This document shows, in pieces, positions 1 through 5,514 of a DNA stretch of 8,238 nucleotides. This DNA is from Caulobacteraceae bacterium (GTDB lineage Bacteria; Pseudomonadota; Alphaproteobacteria; Caulobacterales; Caulobacteraceae), in contig SDZP01000147.1 in NCBI GenBank assembly GCA_004144935.1, positions 1 to 8,238 of the forward strand. Direction: 5' to 3'. A program made the translations under genes and the position numbers. The notes beneath the pieces are model-generated. The model saw nothing but the letters and a program-made list of their open reading frames with translations, searched no databases and was not told the origin of the DNA. Positions within the stretch are counted from its first letter, which is position 1. Every line of letters starts with the position of its first letter.

Positions 1-469
1 GGCGGGTCAGGCCGGTGACATAGTCCTGGGTGCGGTCGGTGGCGTCCTTGTTGGCCCCGATGTTGGCGCCGACGATCCCTCTTCGCGGCCGTCTGGCCAG
101 GCGGGCCGCGAAGGCCTCGAGCCCGGCGTTGTTGAAGCCCATGCGGTTGATGACGGCGCGGTCTGCGGTCAGCCGGAACAGGCGCGGCCGCGGGTTGCCG
201 GCCTGGGGCAGCGGGGTGACCGTGCCGCATTCGACGAAACCGAAGCCGGCGTTCAGCATGGCGTCGGGCGCCTGGGCGTTCTTGTCGAAGCCGGCGGCGA
301 GGCCGATGGGGCTGGGGAGTTTCAGGCCCGCCAGGTCGGTGGCGAGGATGGGGTCGGGCTGGGAGCGGTCGACGGGGCCGAGGCCGGCTTCAAGCCCCGC
401 GATGGTCAGGCCGTGCGCGTCCTCCGGATCCAGGACATGCAGCGCGCGGGCGGCCAGGTCGTGGATCAT
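1..469 (-). CDS. pyrD: Dihydroorotate dehydrogenase (quinone), class 2, 3'-truncated by window edge
   Basis: Oxidises dihydroorotate to orotate in de novo pyrimidine synthesis. Class 2 enzymes pass electrons from FMN to membrane quinone at the inner face of the cytoplasmic membrane. The first 156 residues are visible; the family is usually about 340-360 long, so over half lies beyond the left edge. Residues 1-30 form the helical N-terminal segment that marks class 2 enzymes and contacts membrane and quinone. Then come GLAAGFDKNA (57-66, FMN/substrate site, Lys63), GTVTPLPQAGNPRPRLFRL (82-100) and NRMGFNNAG (108-116), followed by GANIGANK at 134-141. The ATG at 469 is favoured because GGAGG (482-478) lies 8 nt upstream. 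It is the last visible gene of a minus-strand run after a histidine phosphatase and a DUF952 gene. Its ribosome binding site sits in a predicted hairpin, annotated separately. Identity is secure from the motifs; the C-terminal half cannot be judged. Confidence 0.96.
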   Translation of the reverse strand, partial: MIHDLAARALHVLDPEDAHGLTIAGLEAGLGPVDRSQPDPILATDLAGLKLPSPIGLAAGFDKNAQAPDAMLNAGFGFVECGTVTPLPQAGNPRPRLFRLTADRAVINRMGFNNAGLEAFAARLARRPRRGIVGANIGANKDATDRTQDYVTGLTR

Positions 470-476
470 CAGATAT

Positions 477-501
477 CCCTCCCCATAAAGGGAAGGGAGG
501 G
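477..501 (-). promoter_or_regulatory. Hairpin enclosing the pyrD ribosome binding site
   Basis: On the minus strand CCCTCCC (501-495) and GGGAGGG (483-477) form a perfect 7-bp G/C-rich stem around an 11-nt loop. The right arm contains the whole GGAGG of pyrD (482-478), so the folded leader would block ribosome access. No T-run follows, so a terminator role is less likely. What is seen is the inverted repeat and its overlap with the Shine-Dalgarno sequence. Regulation is inferred. Enterobacterial pyrC and pyrD leaders are known to use a comparable hairpin, formed or not depending on the transcription start. Confidence 0.5.
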
Positions 502-515
502 GCTGGTGGTCGTCC

Positions 516-851
516 TCAAGAGAGCGTTCCCAAGATCAGGTGACCGTCGCCGTCCAGCGGGGCGTCGCGCTCCTCTATCGCCAGCGCCGGATCGAGCGGC
601 TCGTAAAGATGCGGGAACAGGTCGCCGCCGCGCGACGGTTCCCATTTCAGGTTCAACGCTTCCGCCTCGAAGCCAACGATGAGGATGTCGTCCAGGCCGG
701 CGAAATACTTGCGGGCCGTCTCGACCGCCTGGGCGCCGGTGGAGAAGTGGATGTAGCCGTCGGCCAGGTCGACCGCCGCCCCGAGGAAGGCCCCGGCGGC
801 CTTGGCCGCGTCCCATTCTGCGCGGGAGACCAGCTTGTAGATCCGGGTCAT
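516..851 (-). CDS. DUF952 family protein
   Basis: A small cytoplasmic protein of 111 residues, the usual length for DUF952, with no signal peptide or membrane segment. Family hallmarks visible are IYKLV near the N-terminus, DGYIHFS (31-37) and DLFPHLYEPL (77-86). No activity is established as far as I know. From memory, DUF952 is grouped with ADP-ribosyltransferase-like folds, in which case His35 would be the equivalent of the NAD-binding histidine; this is family-level inference, not shown here. The ATG at 851 overlaps the stop of the upstream phosphatase as ATGA, pointing to coupled translation. A GGAGG at 865-861, inside the phosphatase's glycine codons, could serve as ribosome binding site with 9-nt spacing. 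pyrD follows after 46 nt. Family assignment is good; function is open. Confidence 0.88.
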   Translation of the reverse strand: MTRIYKLVSRAEWDAAKAAGAFLGAAVDLADGYIHFSTGAQAVETARKYFAGLDDILIVGFEAEALNLKWEPSRGGDLFPHLYEPLDPALAIEERDAPLDGDGHLILGTLS

Positions 852-1357
852 TCGCCGCCGCCTCCGCCGAAGTCGGGTGCGTGGAAGAGGCCGTCATAGG
901 CAGGCCGGCCCGCCTCGTCGAAGGTGAAGGCCGCGGCGCTGCTGGTGGAGAACTTCGCTTCCGCCCGGGCAATGACCGCCGCGCCGGCTCCGGCCTGGCG
1001 CAGCAGATAGAGGGCCAGCATGTGCAGGCCGGGGTTGTGGCCGATGACCATGACAGAGCCGGCCGTCTCGCCCCGCGCCTCGGCCAGGCTGAGGATCAGG
1101 CCCTCGGAGGCCAGGTAAAGCTCCCGGGTGACCTCGGACTTGGCGGCGGGGAAGGACGGGCAGACGGCGGCCCAGGTTTCCTGGGTGCGGGTGGCGGCGC
1201 TGACCAGGGCGAGATCGGGGACGAGGCCGCGGTCGGCCAGCACCCGTCCCATCAGGGCGGCGTCGGCCCGGCCCCGGTCGGTCAGGCGGCGGGCGATGTC
1301 GCCGCCGGGGGCGGTGCGTTCGGCCTTGCCGTGGCGCAGGAGGATGAGGCGATGCAT
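848..1357 (-). CDS. SixA-type histidine phosphatase family protein
   Basis: A 169-residue histidine phosphatase (phosphoglycerate mutase-like fold), close in size to E. coli SixA, which dephosphorylates phosphohistidine on signalling proteins. The substrate here is unknown. The catalytic pattern is intact: LLRHGKAE (6-13) with the RHG nucleophile His9, Arg57 in SAATRTQET, and the second histidine His107 in VIGHNPGLH. Glu79 in TRELYL is a plausible proton donor. It ends in a run of five glycines and a glutamate. The start was set at the ATG at 1357 because the RHG motif lies near the N-terminus in this family. A TTG at 1390 would add 11 residues unlike the family and run through the putative -35 element. 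There is no clear Shine-Dalgarno, so a leaderless or near-leaderless message is possible. The stop overlaps the DUF952 start by 4 nt. The six symbol is withheld because signalling partners cannot be seen. Confidence 0.88.
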   Translation of the reverse strand: MHRLILLRHGKAERTAPGGDIARRLTDRGRADAALMGRVLADRGLVPDLALVSAATRTQETWAAVCPSFPAAKSEVTRELYLASEGLILSLAEARGETAGSVMVIGHNPGLHMLALYLLRQAGAGAAVIARAEAKFSTSSAAAFTFDEAGRPAYDGLFHAPDFGGGGGE

Positions 1358-1417
1358 GCGCCTAACTAACCCTGCCTGCCTGGTTGACAATCCCCATCCG
1401 GCGCGGTCATCGGAACC
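1358..1417. promoter_or_regulatory. Divergent promoter region between the histidine phosphatase and metX
   Basis: This 60-bp gap separates two divergent start codons, so it should carry both promoters. TTGACAA at 1384-1390 gives a perfect TTGACA (-35) on the plus strand and TTGTCA on the minus strand, because the heptamer is nearly self-complementary. With 13-nt spacing, minus-strand GTTAGTTA (1370-1363) partly fits the Caulobacter housekeeping -10 (GCTANAWC). The plus-strand -10 is poor, the best being around 1404-1412. With usual spacing, both starts of transcription would fall at or beside the start codons, so both messages may be leaderless. The gap also holds CTAACTAAC and three CCTG units (1371-1382). 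No SAM riboswitch is evident. The -35 is seen directly; everything else is inference. Confidence 0.45.
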
Positions 1418-2557
1418 ATGGACGGATCAGCCGATATCGGCCGTGAGGATGGCGGGGTCTGGACCTTCGGGCCCAGCCAGCCGCTGCGCCTGGATTCCGG
1501 AGCCAGACTGGACAATCTGGAGATCGCCTGGCGCAGTTTCGGCGCGCTGAACGCCGACCGTTCCAACGCCGTCCTCATCTGCCACGCCCTGACCCTGGAC
1601 CAGCATGTCGCCGGCAAGCATCCGGTATCCGGCAAGGAAGGCTGGTGGACGCGGCTGGTGGGGCCGGGCCGACCCCTGGATCCCGCCGACTGGTTCATTC
1701 TCTGCTCCAACGTCATCGGCGGCTGCAACGGCTCATCCGGACCGGGTTCGATCGATCCGGCGACGGGCCAGCCCTACGGCCTGAGCTTCCCGGTCATCAC
1801 CATCGGCGACATGGTCCGGGCCCAGGCCATGCTGGTCGAGGCCATGGGGATCCCGAAGCTGGCCGCCGTGGTCGGCGGCTCGATGGGCGGCATGCAGGTG
1901 CTGCAGTGGACGGCCGACTATCCGCAGCGGCTGGAGGCCGCCGTCTGCGTGGCCAGCGCCGCCCGTCATTCGGCCCAGAATATCGCCTTCCACGAAGTCG
2001 GCCGTCAGGCGGTGATGGCCGATCCCGACTGGCGCGGCGGGGCCTACGGCGCCGCCGGCGTGCGGCCGGAGAAGGGCCTCGCCGTGGCCCGGATGGCGGC
2101 CCACATCACCTATCTGTCGGAAGCGGCCCTGCAGCGGAAGTTCGGCCGCGAGCTGCAGAACGATGGCCTGTCGTTCGGCTTCGACGCCGACTTCCAGGTC
2201 GAGAGCTATCTGCGTCACCAGGGCGGCAGCTTCGTCAATCGGTTCGACGCCAACAGCTACCTCTACATCACCCGGGCCATGGACTATTTCGACCTGGCGG
2301 CGCCGCATGGCGGCGTGCTGGCGCAGGCCTTCCGCGAGGCGGTGGACGTCAAGTTCTGCGTCCTCTCCTTCACCTCCGACTGGCTGTATCCGACGGTCGA
2401 GAGCCGCCACATCGTCCGGGCGCTGAACGCGGCCGGCGCCGAGGTCAGCTTCCTGGAGATCGAGAGCGACAAGGGCCATGACGCCTTCCTGCTCGACGAA
2501 CCTGTGATGGACGGGGCGCTACGCGGGTTCCTGGACTCGGTGAGGAGCCGCTGGTGA
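1418..2557 (+). CDS. metX: Homoserine O-acyltransferase (MetX family, probably acetyltransferase)
   Basis: An alpha/beta-hydrolase-fold enzyme that acylates the hydroxyl of L-homoserine from acyl-CoA, committing it to methionine synthesis in the cytoplasm. At 379 residues it has the usual family length. Visible landmarks are CHALTLDQH (55-63), CSNVIGGCNGSSGP (96-109), the nucleophile elbow GGSMGGMQ with Ser155, FTSDWLYP with Asp321, and DKGHDAFL with His354, giving a complete Ser-Asp-His triad. MetX proteins may use acetyl-CoA or succinyl-CoA. Leu323 after Asp-Trp, rather than the Arg I recall in succinyl-using members, slightly favours acetyl, but this is not decisive. The ATG at 1418 has only a weak GGAA close upstream and may begin a leaderless message. 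metW starts inside the stop codon, so the two are co-translated. Identity is secure; the acyl donor is uncertain. Confidence 0.96.
   Translation: MDGSADIGREDGGVWTFGPSQPLRLDSGARLDNLEIAWRSFGALNADRSNAVLICHALTLDQHVAGKHPVSGKEGWWTRLVGPGRPLDPADWFILCSNVIGGCNGSSGPGSIDPATGQPYGLSFPVITIGDMVRAQAMLVEAMGIPKLAAVVGGSMGGMQVLQWTADYPQRLEAAVCVASAARHSAQNIAFHEVGRQAVMADPDWRGGAYGAAGVRPEKGLAVARMAAHITYLSEAALQRKFGRELQNDGLSFGFDADFQVESYLRHQGGSFVNRFDANSYLYITRAMDYFDLAAPHGGVLAQAFREAVDVKFCVLSFTSDWLYPTVESRHIVRALNAAGAEVSFLEIESDKGHDAFLLDEPVMDGALRGFLDSVRSRW
2542..2547 (+). promoter_or_regulatory. metW ribosome binding site inside the end of metX
   Basis: GAGGAG ends 6 nt before the GTG at 2554. It supports the GTG as the start of metW despite the overlap with the metX stop codon, and it encodes the last residues of MetX. 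Confidence 0.6.
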
Positions 2558-3207
2558 GGGAGGACTTCCGGGAGATCCTGCGGCTGGTCCGGCCGGGCGC
2601 GCGTGTCATCGACGTCGGCTGCGGGGAGGGCGAACTGCTGGACCTGCTGGTCCGGGAGAAGCAGGCGAAGGGTCGGGGGCTGGAGCTGGAGGCGGCCGGC
2701 GTCTCGGCCTGCCTGGCGCGGGGTCTGGCCGTGGTGCAGGGGGACGCCGACCGCGACCTCGACGCCTTTCCCACCCGCGCCTTCGACTACGCCATTCTCA
2801 GCCAGACCCTGCAAGCCACCCGCAATCCTCGGCATGTGCTGAGCGAGCTTCTGCGCATCGCCGACCGGGCGATCGTCAGCTTTCCCAACTTCGGCCACTG
2901 GCGGGTGCGCTGGAGCCTGATGGCCCGTGGCCGCATGCCCGAGACCCGGGCCCTGCCCGAACCCTGGTGGTCGACGCCCAATATCCACCTCTGCAGCCTG
3001 GCCGATTTCAACGCCCTGACCGAGGATCTGGACCTGCGCACCGAACACTGCGCGGCCCTGGCGCGGGGCCAGCCGGCGCGGCCGATCGATCCCGCCAGGG
3101 GCATCGAGAACTGGCGGGCCGAGAACGCCCTCTTCCTGCTCAGCCGTCGGGCGCCCGACCCTGATCCGGAACCAACGGACACGCCGCGCGATCTCTTCGA
3201 AGCATGA
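2554..3207 (+). CDS. metW: Methionine biosynthesis protein MetW (SAM-dependent methyltransferase fold)
   Basis: A 217-residue protein of the MetW family, which accompanies MetX in many proteobacteria and is required with it for homoserine acylation in some of them. It has a class I methyltransferase fold, but a methylated substrate is not established. Motif I is VIDVGCGEGELL (18-29), followed by GLELE (42-46, end of strand 2), the FDYAILSQTLQATRNP block (77-92) and SFPNFGHWRVRW (109-120), which together are diagnostic. Residues from about 200 on form an acidic, proline-rich tail that is probably variable. The GTG start overlaps the metX stop as GTGA and has GAGGAG 6 nt upstream. The stop overlaps the next gene's start as ATGA. 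The arrangement suggests near-equal production with MetX. Confidence in the family is high. Confidence 0.95.
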   Translation: MREDFREILRLVRPGARVIDVGCGEGELLDLLVREKQAKGRGLELEAAGVSACLARGLAVVQGDADRDLDAFPTRAFDYAILSQTLQATRNPRHVLSELLRIADRAIVSFPNFGHWRVRWSLMARGRMPETRALPEPWWSTPNIHLCSLADFNALTEDLDLRTEHCAALARGQPARPIDPARGIENWRAENALFLLSRRAPDPDPEPTDTPRDLFEA

Positions 3208-3968
3208 AGCTTCGCCTGATGACCTGGAACGTCCACCGCTGCGTGGGCGTCGACAAACGGTTGGACGTGGAGCGCTGCGCCCGGGTCATCGCCGCCTCGC
3301 GGCCCGACATCGTCGGGCTGCAGGAACTGGACGTCGGCCGCAAGCGCACCGGCCACGTCGATCAGGCCCATCGGCTGGCCGAGCTGGTCTCCATGCGCAG
3401 CCACTTCAACGCCGCCATGCACATCGAGGAAGAGCGCTACGGCGACGCCCTGATGACCGCGCTGCCGGAGCGGCTGGTGCGGGCCGGCCCCCTGCCCGGC
3501 TATCCCAAGATCCGGGCCCTGGAGCCGCGTGGGGCGGTGTGGATCGCCGTCACCCTGCCCGACGGCCAGGAGCTGCAGGTCATCAACACCCACTTGGGCC
3601 TGGTGCCGCAGGAACAGAAGAAACAGGCCACCGCCCTGGTCGCGGACTGGCTGGCCGACGAGAAATTCACCGCCCCCGGCATCCTGATGGGCGACTTCAA
3701 CGCCACGCCGTTCCAGCAGCCCTACCGGATCATCGCCACCGCCATCAAGGATGCCCAGCTGCAATGGCCGGGGGCGCCGATGTCGACCTATCCCAGCGGC
3801 TTTCCGTTCATGCGCATCGACCACATGTTCGTCTCGCCCGGCATCAAGGTCACCAGGGTTGAGTCGCCTTTTGATCCGGAAGCGCGGAAGGCTTCGGACC
3901 ACCTTCCTCTGGTGGTTGAGGTGGAGATCCCGCCACGGGACTCGGCAGGCACTCAAGCGCCTGCCTGA
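3204..3968 (+). CDS. Endonuclease/exonuclease/phosphatase (EEP) family hydrolase
   Basis: A metal-dependent phosphodiesterase or phosphatase of the EEP superfamily (DNase I, sphingomyelinase and inositol-phosphatase relatives), 254 residues. All expected catalytic positions are present: Asn9 (MTWNVHR), Glu41 (LQELD), His130 (INTHLG), Asp164 and Asn166 (MGDFNA), Asp206 (RIDHMFV), and Asp232-His233 (SDHLPL). I see no signal peptide or membrane helix, so it is probably cytoplasmic. The substrate cannot be read from the sequence; nucleic acid, sugar phosphate or phospholipid headgroup are all possible. It starts within the metW stop codon (ATGA) with no Shine-Dalgarno, implying translational coupling to metX-metW, although no role in methionine synthesis is known. 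Its last 119 bp overlap the 3' end of the phospholipase D gene on the other strand, including the essential SDH codons. E. coli YbhP, a related family member, neighbours the PLD-type ClsB. Confidence 0.9.
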   Translation: MKLRLMTWNVHRCVGVDKRLDVERCARVIAASRPDIVGLQELDVGRKRTGHVDQAHRLAELVSMRSHFNAAMHIEEERYGDALMTALPERLVRAGPLPGYPKIRALEPRGAVWIAVTLPDGQELQVINTHLGLVPQEQKKQATALVADWLADEKFTAPGILMGDFNATPFQQPYRIIATAIKDAQLQWPGAPMSTYPSGFPFMRIDHMFVSPGIKVTRVESPFDPEARKASDHLPLVVEVEIPPRDSAGTQAPA

Positions 3969-5418
3969 TCCGGTCGCGGCGGGTCCAGGGCCGCCAGGCG
4001 TCGGACGGCGACAGGGGATCGCCGAGCGCCCAGCTGGCGACAACGATGCTTAAAGGGTCCAACGGCTTGCGGTCGACGGGCAGCAGCCGGCGCGGGTGGC
4101 CATCCAGCGCGTCGATGGCCCCGGCCACCGAGCCGATCTCGCGGATGGCGTCCTGGGTCTCGGCCAGACCCCGCCCGAAGTAGTGGCCGATCAGCATGGT
4201 GCGGAAGGCGGCGATGGTGCGACGGGTCTCGGCCCCCTCGGCGCCGTCGGCCGCCTCGATGACCGCGTCGACCTCGGTATCCAGGCCAGCGGATCGGTTG
4301 TTGAGGTTGGCCGAACCAATGCGCAGCAGGCGGTCGTCGAAGATCGACACCTTGGAGTGGACGATGATCGGCCGGTCATGGGCGGTTCGGGCGGTGAAGG
4401 CCCGGAAGCGATTGAAGCGGTCGGACCGCTCCAGCCGGTTGATGGCCCGGGTCCGGGCGCTGTCCATGGTCATGCGGTCGAAGAAGCTGGGGCTGGCGCT
4501 GGGGCCGATGGCGATCACCTCGGGACCGTCCGGTTCCTCCAGCCGCCGGCAGAGGGCGTTCACGATCATCGGCGAGGCCAGGTACTGGTTCTCGAGGAAG
4601 ATGGTGCGGCGGGCCCGGGCGATGCACTCCAGGTGCAGCCGGTAGCCCTCCTGCGTCTCGGGGCGGTTGCGCCACTTGGGCTCGGTGCGGGTCAGCGCCA
4701 CCTCGACGTCGATCAGATCCTCGGCGAAGCCGTCCGGCCAGGGGGACTTCTCGGCCATCTCGGGAATCGGCAGGGCGCCGCCGCCGCTGTTTTCCCAGCG
4801 TTCGGCGAACAGTTCGGCGGCGCTCTGGGCCACCGGACCCTCTGCCATCATCGCCACGTCGTGCCGGGCTGGATAGCGCTGGCCCCAGGGCAGACGGCGG
4901 TTGGGGTCGTGGTCGAGGTGGTCGCAGGTGTCCCAGCGGTCGGCGCCCAGGTCGCCGCCGCTGATGAAACTGAGGCGACCGTCGATGACCAGCACCTTCT
5001 GGTGATGGCAGGCGCTGGCCGGCAGGCTGCCGTCGAGCCGGAACTTGACGTTCGAGCCATCGAAATACTGCTTGGCCCGCTGACCCGGGAAGCGCTGGGT
5101 CATGGCGATGATCGGCGGCATGTCCCAAGCCAGGATGCGGACGTCCAGGGCCGGGTTGAGGGCCGACAGCCGGCGCAGCAGCTGGCCGAGGCGGTCGGGG
5201 TTCTGAGGGTCCCGGCTGCGCTCGACCCGGTCCGGTTCGAAGCGGGTCAGCGGATCGAACACCCAGGCCAGTAGCCAGATCGAGGTCTTGGCGCTGTTCA
5301 TCGCCGCCTTGACGGCGGCGAAGTAGTCGGCCCCGTCGACGAGGAAGGAGACCCGGTCGGCGCGGTCTATGCGCCAGCAGGTGTCGCCGGGGATCAGCAG
5401 GGAATCTTCGCGGCTCAT
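3850..5418 (-). CDS. Phospholipase D family protein, eukaryotic-like
   Basis: A 522-residue protein with two HKD motifs, so it probably cleaves or exchanges a phosphodiester through a phosphohistidine intermediate. Motif 1 is HQKVLVID (His139, Lys141, Asp146) followed by GGDLGADRWD. Motif 2 is HSKVSIFD (His354, Lys356, Asp361) followed by GSANLNNRS. The FLENQYL segment (274-280) before motif 2 matches the IENQY signature of eukaryotic PLDs, which argues for a true phospholipase D rather than a cardiolipin synthase. No signal peptide or membrane helix is evident. Residues 1-60 are an N-terminal domain leading into the first catalytic half. Residues from about 484 are proline-rich, lack conserved character, and lie entirely opposite the EEP gene. 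The ATG at 5418 has only a weak purine-rich site. It follows purD after 85 nt with a possible terminator and promoter between, so it may be a separate unit. Confidence 0.9.
   Translation of the reverse strand: MSREDSLLIPGDTCWRIDRADRVSFLVDGADYFAAVKAAMNSAKTSIWLLAWVFDPLTRFEPDRVERSRDPQNPDRLGQLLRRLSALNPALDVRILAWDMPPIIAMTQRFPGQRAKQYFDGSNVKFRLDGSLPASACHHQKVLVIDGRLSFISGGDLGADRWDTCDHLDHDPNRRLPWGQRYPARHDVAMMAEGPVAQSAAELFAERWENSGGGALPIPEMAEKSPWPDGFAEDLIDVEVALTRTEPKWRNRPETQEGYRLHLECIARARRTIFLENQYLASPMIVNALCRRLEEPDGPEVIAIGPSASPSFFDRMTMDSARTRAINRLERSDRFNRFRAFTARTAHDRPIIVHSKVSIFDDRLLRIGSANLNNRSAGLDTEVDAVIEAADGAEGAETRRTIAAFRTMLIGHYFGRGLAETQDAIREIGSVAGAIDALDGHPRRLLPVDRKPLDPLSIVVASWALGDPLSPSDAWRPWTRRDRIRQALECLPSPVAGSPPQPPEEGGPKPSALPDQKATQPW
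3944..3965. terminator. Hairpin at the convergent EEP/phospholipase D junction
   Basis: GGCAGGC (3944-3950) and GCCTGCC (3959-3965) make a perfect 7-bp stem with an 8-nt loop, ending directly before the EEP stop codon and lying inside the phospholipase D reading frame. Neither strand shows a T-run afterwards, so this would be an atypical terminator. It may instead act as a bidirectional pause or a 3'-end stabiliser. The fold is seen; the role is inferred from its tail-to-tail position. Confidence 0.35.
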
Positions 5419-5444
5419 CCGGGCTCTCTGGTGCGTCGAGGCAG

Positions 5445-5474
5445 TCTAACGCGGTGGACGGGTAGAAGCTGCAA
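5445..5474 (-). promoter_or_regulatory. Possible promoter of the phospholipase D gene
   Basis: On the minus strand TTGCAG (5474-5469) and GTTAGA (5450-5445) are separated by 18 bp, placing transcription start roughly 20-25 nt before the ATG at 5418. Both boxes match the consensus only partly, so this is weak evidence. It would make the phospholipase D gene independent of purD. Confidence 0.25.
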
Positions 5475-5485
5475 TGCCTTGCAAA

Positions 5486-5514
5486 GCGCCCTCGTCTTGA
5501 CGGCTAGAGGGCGC
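5486..5514 (-). terminator. Possible purD terminator overlapping the stop codon
   Basis: On the minus strand GCGCCCTC (5514-5507) and GAGGGCGC (5493-5486) form a perfect 8-bp stem with a 13-nt loop, followed by TTTGCAAGG. The first arm encodes the last purD codons and the TAG lies in the loop. The short T-tract and large loop make it a moderate intrinsic terminator at best. Confidence 0.45.

Noticed and set aside
1362..1382. Microrepeats CTAACTAAC and three CCTG units
   Set aside because: Too short to be called a repeat element; three tetramer units are unremarkable in GC-rich DNA.
1358..1390. N-terminal extension of the histidine phosphatase from a TTG at 1390
   Set aside because: It would place 11 unlike residues before MHRLILLRHG, overlap the putative -35 element, and use a rare start codon. 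The family normally begins a few residues before RHG.
1358..1417. SAM-II type riboswitch upstream of metX, as found in some alphaproteobacteria
   Set aside because: The gap is only 60 bp, is filled by promoter-like sequence, and shows no pseudoknot arms or conserved SAM-II core that I can recognise.
3898..3916. Inverted repeat ACCACC/GGTGGT in the EEP gene as a terminator
   Set aside because: A 6-bp stem lying within the conserved SDHLPL coding region, with no T-run; the codons explain it.
2787..4043. A 418-codon open frame on the minus strand across metW and the EEP gene
   Set aside because: It crosses two genes with complete catalytic motifs and has no recognisable protein character.
4096..5274. 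A 392-codon open frame on the plus strand opposite the phospholipase D gene
   Set aside because: The translation is low-complexity Gly/Val/Ala/Asp with no motif, whereas the opposite strand carries both intact HKD motifs.
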